A DNA stretch of 33,831 bases from a virus. The translations under genes were made by a program, and so were the position numbers. The notes beneath the pieces were generated by a model. It saw only the letters and a program-made list of their open reading frames with translations. It ran no database searches and had not been told where the DNA came from. This document shows positions 13,924-21,425 of the stretch, in pieces. Numbering within the stretch: the first letter of the stretch is position 1; every line of letters begins with the position of its first letter. The DNA lies in the IMG/VR virus record IMGVR_UViG_3300025598_000103, positions 1 through 33,831 of that record. The stretch is one strand, 5' to 3'.

Positions 13924-14556
13924 TTAAACACCAGGAACGAAAGGGCTACCCCAACCAGTATTACCAGAATAAACATTTGATGCTGTTGGATTTGCTAATA
14001 CAACTAAAGTTTCATGACGGTAACGAACTGTTCCATCATTATTAGTTGTTTTGATAATATTAACCCATCCAGCGTTTAGATTACCTAAAGAAACAGCTTG
14101 ATTTGCTGTCATTCCTCTAGTATCTGTTACCAAAACTGTGTTTGCATTATATGCACTACCACCCATATTTGGTTTAGATGCACTATAAGCAATAGTTTTA
14201 TCAAATTCAACAGTAAATCCAGCGGATACAGTATTAAACAGATTATTAGTTAATGTAACTGTATTACCACTTGTTGAAGAAACGGTTGTATTAGAGAAGA
14301 ACATACCTGGTACGCCATTACCTGATTGACCACCATAAGTGTTTGCTCCATTTGCCCAAAAATAAACATATTGACCAGCAACAACGCCAATATTAGCTAC
14401 GTTATTTTGAGCACCGTCATTGTATGAAACAACAATGATATTGTTTCCAGGTGTATTACCAGTTAAAACTGGCAACTGAATTACTTCTCTTGTCTGTCTT
14501 TCGACATCCCATTTTGGTTTTGCATTTGGCGCATCTGTATTTGACCATGCTGGCAT
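13924..14556 (-). CDS. Virion structural protein candidate (beta-rich)
   Basis: A 210-residue protein that begins MPAWSNTDAPNAKPKWDVER and is rich in Asn, Gly, Thr, Val and Ser with many short beta strands, no cysteines and no membrane segment, as in capsid or neck decoration proteins. The start has a very strong ribosome binding site (AAGGAG) and a late-type GATAAATA box about 35 bases upstream, both pointing to high late expression. The RHETLVVL segment near the C-terminus recalls virion proteins of T4-like marine phages. The exact position in the particle cannot be told. Confidence 0.65.
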   Translation of the reverse strand: MPAWSNTDAPNAKPKWDVERQTREVIQLPVLTGNTPGNNIIVVSYNDGAQNNVANIGVVAGQYVYFWANGANTYGGQSGNGVPGMFFSNTTVSSTSGNTVTLTNNLFNTVSAGFTVEFDKTIAYSASKPNMGGSAYNANTVLVTDTRGMTANQAVSLGNLNAGWVNIIKTTNNDGTVRYRHETLVVLANPTASNVYSGNTGWGSPFVPGV

Positions 14557-14588
14557 TTTTTTCTCCTTAATTAGCCTTGGTTATATTG

Positions 14589-15677
14589 TTATTTATCTTT
14601 CTTCTTTTCTTCTTTTTTATCGTCTTTTTTCTTGTCATCCTTTTTGGTGACATCTGGCTGACCAGGACGATTACGCATCATAGGATCGATTTCAACGGTA
14701 TCACGTTTTTCACCAGTTAATGTTGTACCACCAGTCATTATTGCAGCAGCCGATGGTTTTTTCTCACCTTCACTATCTTTTTTATCAGCTTTATCAAATT
14801 TTGGTTTTTTACCATAAGTTTGTACCGATTTATCTTCTTTTTCATGGTCATATAAATCTTCTTTGACCATTTTATTTTTAACTATCATCTTAATCATTTT
14901 GGCTCTAGATGGTTTCATTTTTTCATCAGCGAGTTCTTTACCGCCATTTGCACCGTCAGCTGGAGATATCTCAGCAGCCTTTGGGTCACCCATTAAATCT
15001 CCACCTTCTTTAAAAGTATTAAAATCGGAACGTTTCCTAACACCTTTTAATTCTTTAGCAACAAAATTAGCTTTAGGTGAATTTGGATTCATATCTTCAT
15101 TATGCATAGCCGCTCTATTTGCTTTGATTTTATCCATTATAGCTTGCATTTGGTCTTTATTTGGTAGATGTTCAATACTTTTCATAAATTCTTTGTGTGC
15201 TCTATCTATATCACTCAAATGTTTACGCCACCTATCAGCACCAGACATTCTTTTTGTTTTCTTTGCTTCATTCATTTGTGTTTCCTCAGGAGTCAATTGA
15301 GTTGTTTGTGAACCTTGCGTTCTATCTATTGTTTTTAAAGCAGTTGGTGCATTTTTAATTACGCCTGATTTATTTAATTTTCTTAAAGCTCCAGGCGGCG
15401 TTTTTACCAAATAATGTTTTTCAGCTTGTTTAATTCTTTGCACGTGTTGTAATGTAGGAGAATCTTTATCGCTCGACCTTGGTGCTCCAGCTTCTTTACC
15501 ACGAATTTTAGGAGGTTTTACACCTCTTTTACTTGTGGTCATATCTTCTGATACTTGATTCTGTGCGGAGTATTGTCCTAATTGGCCAGGGTCCACATAA
15601 TTGGTACCTCTGGCCGGTTCAGGATTTCTCTTAACAACATCTTTGAGAATTTTCTTTAGTTTAGACGCCACCAGCAA
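14589..15677 (-). CDS. Lys-rich disordered late protein
   Basis: A protein of up to 362 residues, very rich in Lys, Asp, Glu and Ala, ending in a run of alternating Asp-Lys and Glu-Lys (KKDDKKKDDKKEEKKKDK). No globular domain is apparent; a helical segment lies at about 145-195. The start is uncertain: TTG at 15677 has GGGG four bases upstream and overlaps the preceding gene by 17 bases, while a GTG at 15671 is an alternative. It lacks the MKxFxEF leader of its neighbours but shares their composition, so a scaffold or packaged core role is possible. Inference only. Confidence 0.6.
   Translation of the reverse strand: MLVASKLKKILKDVVKRNPEPARGTNYVDPGQLGQYSAQNQVSEDMTTSKRGVKPPKIRGKEAGAPRSSDKDSPTLQHVQRIKQAEKHYLVKTPPGALRKLNKSGVIKNAPTALKTIDRTQGSQTTQLTPEETQMNEAKKTKRMSGADRWRKHLSDIDRAHKEFMKSIEHLPNKDQMQAIMDKIKANRAAMHNEDMNPNSPKANFVAKELKGVRKRSDFNTFKEGGDLMGDPKAAEISPADGANGGKELADEKMKPSRAKMIKMIVKNKMVKEDLYDHEKEDKSVQTYGKKPKFDKADKKDSEGEKKPSAAAIMTGGTTLTGEKRDTVEIDPMMRNRPGQPDVTKKDDKKKDDKKEEKKKDK
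14590..14597 (-). promoter_or_regulatory. T4-type late promoter box (GATAAATA)
   Basis: The minus strand reads GATAAATA (14597-14590), overlapping the stop region of the preceding gene and 34 bases upstream of the virion-protein start. T4 late promoters are TATAAATA at -10; one mismatch at the first position is commonly tolerated in marine T4-like phages. Position and the strength of the downstream gene support it. Confidence 0.55.
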
Positions 15678-17754
15678 TTTTCCCCATCATTGTTTCTTTT
15701 TTAAGTTTTTTAAATGCTTGACGAGCTAAATCTTTTGCACGACTCATTGGTGTATGTACTGCACCAGATTTATCTTTCACATTTTTTGGATTTTTTGTAT
15801 AAGGACCTTCAAATGGAATTTCAGCTGCTTCCATTTGATGGTTTTGTTTCCATCTCATGAATTCATTTGATTTAGCATAACTAATTTTTTTATCTCTTGA
15901 AAGATTTACTGTATTAAGTCCCTTTTGCGAAAGAAATTGGTCTAATGCAGAATCTTCATCTAATTCTTCAACTTCTTCTTTTTTGAAGGCATCTTTTTCC
16001 ATTTTTTCAAAGTGAGATAATTCTTTATTGTGCTCTTTTTTTTGATGGTCACGCATCTTCTTTAATTCACCACGAATTTCTTCACTTGTAATATGTTTTT
16101 CATCTTTAAAGTGTGTATATGCATTAGGATGACCTAATTTATCATCAAATTTAATATCTACAGGACCTGGATTAGTAGTAATCTTTTGTTTCTCTTTTGT
16201 ATCTTCACCTTCTTCCATATCAGTTGGGGCTTCCATACCACCACCAACTTTTAATTCTGATTTATAATTTTTAAATGAATTTGTCTTAGCAACACCACTT
16301 ACACGACCACGTAACATATCAGTTGAATATGTTTCTTTTTTACCTGTTGTAACAACTTCTTCGGCCTCATTGAAGTATTCTTCTTTAACTGTCATATGAC
16401 GTTCTACTTTAGATAAACGGCAACCTTTTTCACAATTTTTATGTGCTTGGCGAATAGCATCTTGGTCATCTCTAGCAGTAAACAACTTCATACCACTCCA
16501 TTCACCAGTTTTTGGATCTTCATAATGGGCAGCATAATTGTGTGCATCATTCTTTTCGGATAATTCAACTTCTTCTTTCAATGAAGAAAGGTGTTTATCC
16601 AAACTAGCAAAGTTATTATCACTACCTCCATGAGCTTTAGATGATTTTGAACCAGCAGGATAATGATGCCATTCTCCATAACGATTAATAGAAATTTCAC
16701 CTTTGGTTTTGTGTTTCATTCCTGCACCATAAGTAGTTTTCTTATATTCCATACCATGTTTTTTGGCAATAGAATCAAGACTTTCATCTTCGTTCAATTC
16801 AACTTCTTCTTTTACTTTACCTGTACCAAAGTATTGACGACCTTTTAACAAATCTTTAACAGTCTTTTTACGGTCAACAACATCAGCCATTTTTGTTCTT
16901 GGAGGATTCTTTTTGTAACTTGCATCACCTTCTTCAATTTCAACTTCTTGTTCACTAATTACAAAATCGTATGAACCGTTCCATGTATCAGAAGAATCTT
17001 CTTTCATCGCTTGTTTTGTAGCAGTAGCATACATTACATTCTTCCAATTTTTACCGTAACGCTGTTTGAAACCTGCCATACCTTTTTTCATTGACATGAC
17101 AATCTTTTCACGCTTCTTCATTTGAGCGTCAGTCATTTCTTCTTCACCAAGATTATTGTCGGTAAATTCTTCAGGAGCACCAGCCAAAGGACCTTTAGCT
17201 TCGGTCATAGCTAATAACTTAGAAGCAAAAGTACCTTCTTTAACAGTATTCTTTTGGCCTTTGTGCATTGTTATATTATGGTGACTAACTTCTTTTTTAG
17301 CAATCTTTTTTGCTTGTGGTTCAGTAACACAATCACCATCTTCTTTTACGCTGTGGTGATATTGTACACCTGTAGAGCTTTTATTATTAATATTTTTTTC
17401 TGTTGGACCTTTTTTAACATCATCAACAGGAGATTTCAACTGGTCTTTGCGAGCTTTCATCGAATTGCCATAACTTGAACCATATACTTTCATGCCGGTA
17501 GCAGTAGGTACTTTCTCAGCAGCTTCATCCATTTCAATGGCTTCTTTGTAGGATTTAACAGTAACAGGATATTTTTTACCTTGGAACTCAAAATGAGATT
17601 GGCCAGATTTACGAGCAGCATGAGCAGCTTTATGAAAGCCTGTTTCATCTATTTCTTTTTTCTTTGGTTCAAGCAACAATTCTTTCTTTTCTTCATTTAA
17701 TACAGAATTAACCGCATCAATCATTGATTGTGATACTTTATTTTTTGCAAACAT
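15661..17754 (-). CDS. Large modular late protein with repeated EEVELxE sites
   Basis: A 697-residue Lys/Glu-rich protein. The leader MFAKNKVSQSMIDAVNSVLNEE is an amphipathic helix ending in L-N-E. The body is a string of small modules separated by near-identical acidic motifs: EVEIEE, EEVELNE, EEVELSE, EEYFNE and EEVEELDE. Most contain [L/I]-x-E, the specificity of the T4 gp21 prohead protease, so the product may be a polyprotein cut after assembly. Modules include a FEFQGKKYPVTVKSYKEA segment (about 55-72), a Gly/Lys-rich YGEWHHYPAGSK segment (about 362-373) and a basic C-terminus. GGAGAAAAAAATG gives a strong start. No enzymatic motif was found. Confidence 0.7.
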   Translation of the reverse strand: MFAKNKVSQSMIDAVNSVLNEEKKELLLEPKKKEIDETGFHKAAHAARKSGQSHFEFQGKKYPVTVKSYKEAIEMDEAAEKVPTATGMKVYGSSYGNSMKARKDQLKSPVDDVKKGPTEKNINNKSSTGVQYHHSVKEDGDCVTEPQAKKIAKKEVSHHNITMHKGQKNTVKEGTFASKLLAMTEAKGPLAGAPEEFTDNNLGEEEMTDAQMKKREKIVMSMKKGMAGFKQRYGKNWKNVMYATATKQAMKEDSSDTWNGSYDFVISEQEVEIEEGDASYKKNPPRTKMADVVDRKKTVKDLLKGRQYFGTGKVKEEVELNEDESLDSIAKKHGMEYKKTTYGAGMKHKTKGEISINRYGEWHHYPAGSKSSKAHGGSDNNFASLDKHLSSLKEEVELSEKNDAHNYAAHYEDPKTGEWSGMKLFTARDDQDAIRQAHKNCEKGCRLSKVERHMTVKEEYFNEAEEVVTTGKKETYSTDMLRGRVSGVAKTNSFKNYKSELKVGGGMEAPTDMEEGEDTKEKQKITTNPGPVDIKFDDKLGHPNAYTHFKDEKHITSEEIRGELKKMRDHQKKEHNKELSHFEKMEKDAFKKEEVEELDEDSALDQFLSQKGLNTVNLSRDKKISYAKSNEFMRWKQNHQMEAAEIPFEGPYTKNPKNVKDKSGAVHTPMSRAKDLARQAFKKLKKETMMGKIAGGV
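15955..15978 (-). repeat. EEVELxE-coding repeat (copy in 697-residue gene)
   Basis: Encodes EEVEELDE. Shares the core string ttcaacttcttctt (plus strand) with copies at 16555, 16789, 18393 and 18558. Contains L-D-E, a prohead-protease type site. Confidence 0.6.
16555..16575 (-). repeat. EEVELxE-coding repeat (copy in 697-residue gene)
   Basis: Encodes EEVELSE (L-S-E) with the same codons as the other copies for E-E-V-E, between two short modules. Confidence 0.6.
16789..16809 (-). repeat. EEVELxE-coding repeat (copy in 697-residue gene)
   Basis: Encodes EEVELNE (L-N-E), followed by a DESLDSIAKKHGMEYKK module. Confidence 0.6.
16930..16953 (-). repeat. Degenerate EEVELxE-coding repeat
   Basis: Encodes EQEVEIEE (I-E-E), a diverged copy that keeps the ttcaacttctt core. 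Confidence 0.45.
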
Positions 17755-17768
17755 TTTTTTCTCCTATT

Positions 17769-18770
17769 TTATCTGCATTTCCACTTGCGTAATGCTAGTG
17801 CTTTTCTTGTTGGTTCACCATTCGGTTTTTTCATTGGACCTTTCATACCACCCATTCTGGCACAAAATGACTTTCTACGTTTAGCTGCTTTACTTCCGGG
17901 TTTTACTTTACCTGTAACGGCCATACTTAACTTAGAACCTGGATTCTCTCTACGATAAGACATAATACCTTTACGGTTTAATCCACCGGTAGGATTCTTA
18001 CCTTCTTTTCTACGCCAAGCAGCAGTTTCAAATAATTCTTCGTCTGTAACATCTTCCAGATTTTCCCAAAGAATATCTGGATCAATATTGCTTTCTTCAG
18101 CAATACCATCAACAACTTCTTCTAAGATATCAAATAATTCTTCAGTATCATATTCTTCGTAGAATTCAACTTCTTCATTTTTAGATTTTAATGCAGTTTT
18201 AAGTTTAGCTTGTTGTTCTTTTTCATCTCCGCCTTGATGACCTAATGCTTTAGCATGAGCAACTTCATGGCCAGGTTTTCTTCTATTGGCTAAAGTGTCA
18301 TATTGTTTTTTGCCACCAAATAACTCAGCACCTTTATCACGACCACCGATAATACCTTTTGTTATTGGATGTCTACTAGCATAATCTGACCTTTCATCTA
18401 ATTCAACTTCTTCTTTTTTTAATAACTTGTTTAATAATTCCAAGGTATCTTTCTTTACTTTTTTTGAAGTAATTGGTTTAACCATGTTTACATCTTTATT
18501 TTTAATACCAAGAGGATAATCACCGTGGCGTTCCTGTGATTTTTGACTTTTATCCATTTCATCTAATTCAACTTCTTCTTTAGTGCTTCTCCAACCACCA
18601 CCCATTGATTTGTATTTCTTAGAAGCCCAAGCATTAGCATAAGCAGAAGGATAAACAGCAAACTTAGATTTAGCTGCCGCCTTAGCACGAGCCCATTTTT
18701 CAGGTTGCGTTGGCTTATTTTTTTCTTCTAAATTCTCAACTTCAGTAATGAATTCGTTAAACTTTTTCAT
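17769..18770 (-). CDS. Modular late protein with DUF5872-like and DUF6321-like domains
   Basis: A 333-residue protein. The leader MKKFNEFITEVE matches the capsid-targeting pattern with an I-T-E site. Then comes a PEKWARAKAAAKSKF..YANAWASKKYK module (about 24-55) resembling DUF5872, two EEVELDE motifs and a related EEVEFYE motif, an acidic helical stretch (about 205-245) and a C-terminal AAWRRKEGKNPTGGLNRKG..KSFCARMGGM..RKALALRKWKC module (about 248-333) resembling DUF6321, highly basic with two cysteines. The basic domains look able to bind DNA, and the acidic motifs could be cut by the prohead protease. AAGGACAAAATAA precedes the ATG. Confidence 0.7.
   Translation of the reverse strand: MKKFNEFITEVENLEEKNKPTQPEKWARAKAAAKSKFAVYPSAYANAWASKKYKSMGGGWRSTKEEVELDEMDKSQKSQERHGDYPLGIKNKDVNMVKPITSKKVKKDTLELLNKLLKKEEVELDERSDYASRHPITKGIIGGRDKGAELFGGKKQYDTLANRRKPGHEVAHAKALGHQGGDEKEQQAKLKTALKSKNEEVEFYEEYDTEELFDILEEVVDGIAEESNIDPDILWENLEDVTDEELFETAAWRRKEGKNPTGGLNRKGIMSYRRENPGSKLSMAVTGKVKPGSKAAKRRKSFCARMGGMKGPMKKPNGEPTRKALALRKWKCR
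18156..18176 (-). repeat. Degenerate EEVELxE-coding repeat
   Basis: Encodes EEVEFYE; it keeps the ttcaacttcttc core but has Phe in place of Leu and so would not be a canonical cleavage site. Confidence 0.4.
18393..18413 (-). repeat. EEVELDE-coding repeat
   Basis: Encodes EEVELDE with the same 21 bases as the copy at 18558, about 165 bases apart in the same gene. Confidence 0.65.
18558..18578 (-). repeat. EEVELDE-coding repeat
   Basis: Encodes EEVELDE directly after the DUF5872-like module, marking a domain boundary. Confidence 0.65.
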
Positions 18771-19130
18771 TTATTTTGTCCTTACATTAATTGCTTTGCC
18801 ACGGCGTTCTGGATTTGGATCCTCACGGCGCTTTCTCTGTGCTGCTTTTGCTCGACCTTCTTTACCTAATGCTTGTGCTTTGGCCTGTGGTAAACATTTT
18901 GGTTTACCTTCACCTGGTTTTCTAGCACATTGACCTTTAATATTACCTTTGGTGTCCATACGAACCCATTTTTGTTTAAACCATTGTCTTAAATCTTCTT
19001 TGAGAGCTTCATCTCTTTCTTCATCTTCTTTTTTACAACTTCCTGGAGTATAAGGAGTTTTTCCTGGAACTGGTTTATAACCAGACCAACATCTACCTTT
19101 TTCATCCAAAAATTGTTTAAAAGTTTTCAT
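18771..19130 (-). CDS. Basic Cys-containing late protein with capsid-targeting-like leader
   Basis: A 119-residue protein. The leader MKTFKQFLDEKG carries an L-D-E site at residues 8-10. It continues with CWSGYKPVPGKTPYTPGSC, a helical acidic segment, a Trp-rich WFKQKWVRM and a strongly basic region GQCARKPGEGKPKCLPQAKA followed by AKAAQRKRREDPNPERRGK. Four cysteines (about 14, 32, 68 and 79) could bind zinc or form disulphides. AAGGA precedes the start, and the next gene's start follows its stop directly. A packaged nucleic-acid-binding protein is the best guess. Confidence 0.65.
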   Translation of the reverse strand: MKTFKQFLDEKGRCWSGYKPVPGKTPYTPGSCKKEDEERDEALKEDLRQWFKQKWVRMDTKGNIKGQCARKPGEGKPKCLPQAKAQALGKEGRAKAAQRKRREDPNPERRGKAINVRTK

Positions 19131-19494
19131 TTATTTTCCTTGATATTTCTGCCAATTTTGACGACAAAGTTTGCAATTCTTTTTTTACATCCATATTTGT
19201 ATCATAGGTCGTATTTTCTTTAATCCACTCATCAGGTATTTTACCGTGTTTATTCTTAAAATCGTTGTGTAAGTCTTTACCTGTAATACCATGTTTCTTT
19301 GCAATATCTTGCATTAATCTATCAATTGAATCGTAACTATGACTTTTTAACTTTTTTAAACCATTTTCTAATTCTTTAACACGATTCGTTTCTTCATCCC
19401 AAAAATCAAACTTCTGCATTATTGGTGATAATTCTCTATTCTTTATTAATTTAGTTTTATTCAATTCTTTAGATAGATGTTTGAAACGTTTCAT
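19117..19494 (-). CDS. Helical late protein, function unknown
   Basis: A 125-residue, Lys/Asn-rich, mainly helical protein starting MKRFKHLSKELNK. The beginning resembles the leaders of its neighbours but lacks a good [L/I]-x-E site. The IAKKHGITGKDLHNDFKNKHGKIPDEWI segment (about 65-92) looks like a small helical DNA- or protein-binding unit. The end, LSSKLAEISRKINENF, is a short coiled coil. It overlaps its neighbours by 14 and 4 bases, so it belongs to the same transcription unit. Confidence 0.65.
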   Translation of the reverse strand: MKRFKHLSKELNKTKLIKNRELSPIMQKFDFWDEETNRVKELENGLKKLKSHSYDSIDRLMQDIAKKHGITGKDLHNDFKNKHGKIPDEWIKENTTYDTNMDVKKELQTLSSKLAEISRKINENF

Positions 19495-21425
19495 TGTCCG
19501 TCCTTACCATCGTCTTTTGATTGATTAAACTTTTTATTCACTTTTCTTTTTATTTGAACACCAATATTACGCTGTTGGTCAAAATAACTATCCATACCTT
19601 GTTTGTTACCAGCACCACTTAATGTACCAGAAACTCCCATATCTACTGTATGGTGGTCAATTGCTTCTTTTTTAATCTTCTTTCTAAATCTATCAAATGA
19701 CTTCTTTTGTTCATAAGCTGAGCTTAGAGGATTCGCTTGAACTGAACCACTTTGAGCACTAAAATTAGATACGTCATCATTATTATAATCTACTGTTTCG
19801 CTGTATGTTTGGTCGCCAAGTCCGGCACCAGCTGCAGCGCCTTGACCACCTGCTCTTGTATCGTATGTTGGTGTAACACCATCCGGTCTAGCTACACGTC
19901 CTGCACTTAAACTTTTATCGCCTTTTTTTTGCTTTTTGAGCTTGTCTTTGTCGTAGTTGAAGTTTGGTTCTTTGGCCGGCGGGTTGAATTTGATGGTTGG
20001 ACCTTTTTCTTCGGTGTTATAACTGGTATTGTAGACTCCTGACCATGCTCCACCGGAGTGTCCTCTACCGTTAGGGTCTTTTCTTGGACCGGTATCTCCT
20101 GAGATTTGGTCTTTTCCGTAGACAAGGGAACCGGAGTTATCTCTTTTGATATCGGCTGGTCCTTTTGCTCTAAAACTTGAGTTGTATTTTCCAACGGTTT
20201 TAAGCTGAATAGCTTTTGCATTAGTTTTCTTAACATTTTCTTCCTTAATGGTTTTACTTAGCCAATTATCAACTACCATATCTACTTTCGTAGAATCCAA
20301 GAAATTTTGAGTAGTTTGATATATTTCAGTTATATCTTCTTCTTTATTATCTAAATTTCCTGTATTATCAAAATTGATAAAATTATTAAATAACTCGGTG
20401 AAATATTTAGTATTTTCTTGAGATTTACACCATTTTTCTTGTCTAATTGATTCTACCATAACTCTAGACAATGAAGAATTTCTTTCTTGACTGGTTTTAT
20501 TATCGGTATTAACAAAAATCATCATGGTAGAATAACCGATTTCTTCTAATTCTTCTTTGATATGATTAATCTTTTCTAAATCATCTGCTGGGCCATTAAT
20601 AATAAGTGGATTTCTGGTTCGAACTGATTCAAATTTTGGATTCATTGATTTCATTGCAAGTTTATGTTTATCATTAAGAATATCAAGAACTTGTGTGAAA
20701 TTTAATTCGGTTGCTTTCTCAGAAGCAATGGCTTCACGAATAATAACATCTTTACCAGAACCTGGCCCACCAGTAATAAAAATAGCTTTGAACATACCAC
20801 GATTATAAGATTCGTTTAATCCCATACCTTTACGAACATCATGCATTAACTCTTTTGCGTGTTCAGCGGAAACATGATGTGGTACGCCTTGACGGAATGA
20901 AGAAAAGTCATTATTCTTTGCATGCTCTCTCATTTTAGTACCAGACATACCTTCTGCACCTTCAGCATCAGGATCACGGTGACCAGCAGAATGTACTCTT
21001 ATTTTTTTAAAATTATAATAACCATGTTTACCTTTTACACCATTATATTTGTGTAATAGATGTTCCATTTCTTTAACACGGTCAGACCCAGCAATAACAT
21101 GAAGTTCGTCATGTCCCATTCCATGTAATTTTGCAGCATGGTGCAATATTGTTGGATGTTGACTAGATGAAGATTGAAAATTGGTACCAGAAGAATAACG
21201 TTTTAGGTGTTTAATCTTCTGTTCGCCAGATAAAGGATTTTTCTTAGAATCTTGTGAATGTGAAACTACAACGGTGTGTTTAGCTCCAAGTTTTTCAGCT
21301 GTGGATTTTACTTTATCAATAAGTTTTAAATGACCAGTTGTTGGAGGATTCATGCGGCCAAACGCCATCACCACCGGTTTGGCACTCTTTTCTGCTTCTT
21401 CAAGTATTTCTAAAAATGATTTCAT
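19491..21425 (-). CDS. Nucleotidyltransferase (NMNAT/cytidylyltransferase-like) fused to P-loop kinase-like domain
   Basis: A 644-residue multidomain protein. Leader: MKSFLEILEEAE, with L-E-E. Residues 17-185 are a nucleotidyltransferase of the HxGH type: GRMNPPTTGH at about 23-32, IAGSDR at about 111-116 and SGTKMREHA at about 161-169, the family's C-terminal signature. Residues 212-390 are a P-loop domain with FITGGPGSGKD (Walker A) and LIINGPADD (likely Walker B), of zeta-toxin or small-kinase type. The last 250 residues are Gly-, Asn- and Lys-rich and unstructured. The domain order recalls bifunctional NadR (NMN adenylyltransferase plus ribosylnicotinamide kinase), but the substrate is not proven. 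It overlaps the next gene by one base. Confidence 0.8.
   Translation of the reverse strand: MKSFLEILEEAEKSAKPVVMAFGRMNPPTTGHLKLIDKVKSTAEKLGAKHTVVVSHSQDSKKNPLSGEQKIKHLKRYSSGTNFQSSSSQHPTILHHAAKLHGMGHDELHVIAGSDRVKEMEHLLHKYNGVKGKHGYYNFKKIRVHSAGHRDPDAEGAEGMSGTKMREHAKNNDFSSFRQGVPHHVSAEHAKELMHDVRKGMGLNESYNRGMFKAIFITGGPGSGKDVIIREAIASEKATELNFTQVLDILNDKHKLAMKSMNPKFESVRTRNPLIINGPADDLEKINHIKEELEEIGYSTMMIFVNTDNKTSQERNSSLSRVMVESIRQEKWCKSQENTKYFTELFNNFINFDNTGNLDNKEEDITEIYQTTQNFLDSTKVDMVVDNWLSKTIKEENVKKTNAKAIQLKTVGKYNSSFRAKGPADIKRDNSGSLVYGKDQISGDTGPRKDPNGRGHSGGAWSGVYNTSYNTEEKGPTIKFNPPAKEPNFNYDKDKLKKQKKGDKSLSAGRVARPDGVTPTYDTRAGGQGAAAGAGLGDQTYSETVDYNNDDVSNFSAQSGSVQANPLSSAYEQKKSFDRFRKKIKKEAIDHHTVDMGVSGTLSGAGNKQGMDSYFDQQRNIGVQIKRKVNKKFNQSKDDGKDGQ

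Noticed and set aside
19907-20236. A 109-codon open frame on the minus strand inside the nucleotidyltransferase-kinase gene
   Set aside because: It lies over the P-loop domain end and low-complexity tail, has a Pro/Thr/Lys-biased product with no motif, no convincing ribosome binding site, and the overlapping frame clearly encodes the conserved-type protein.
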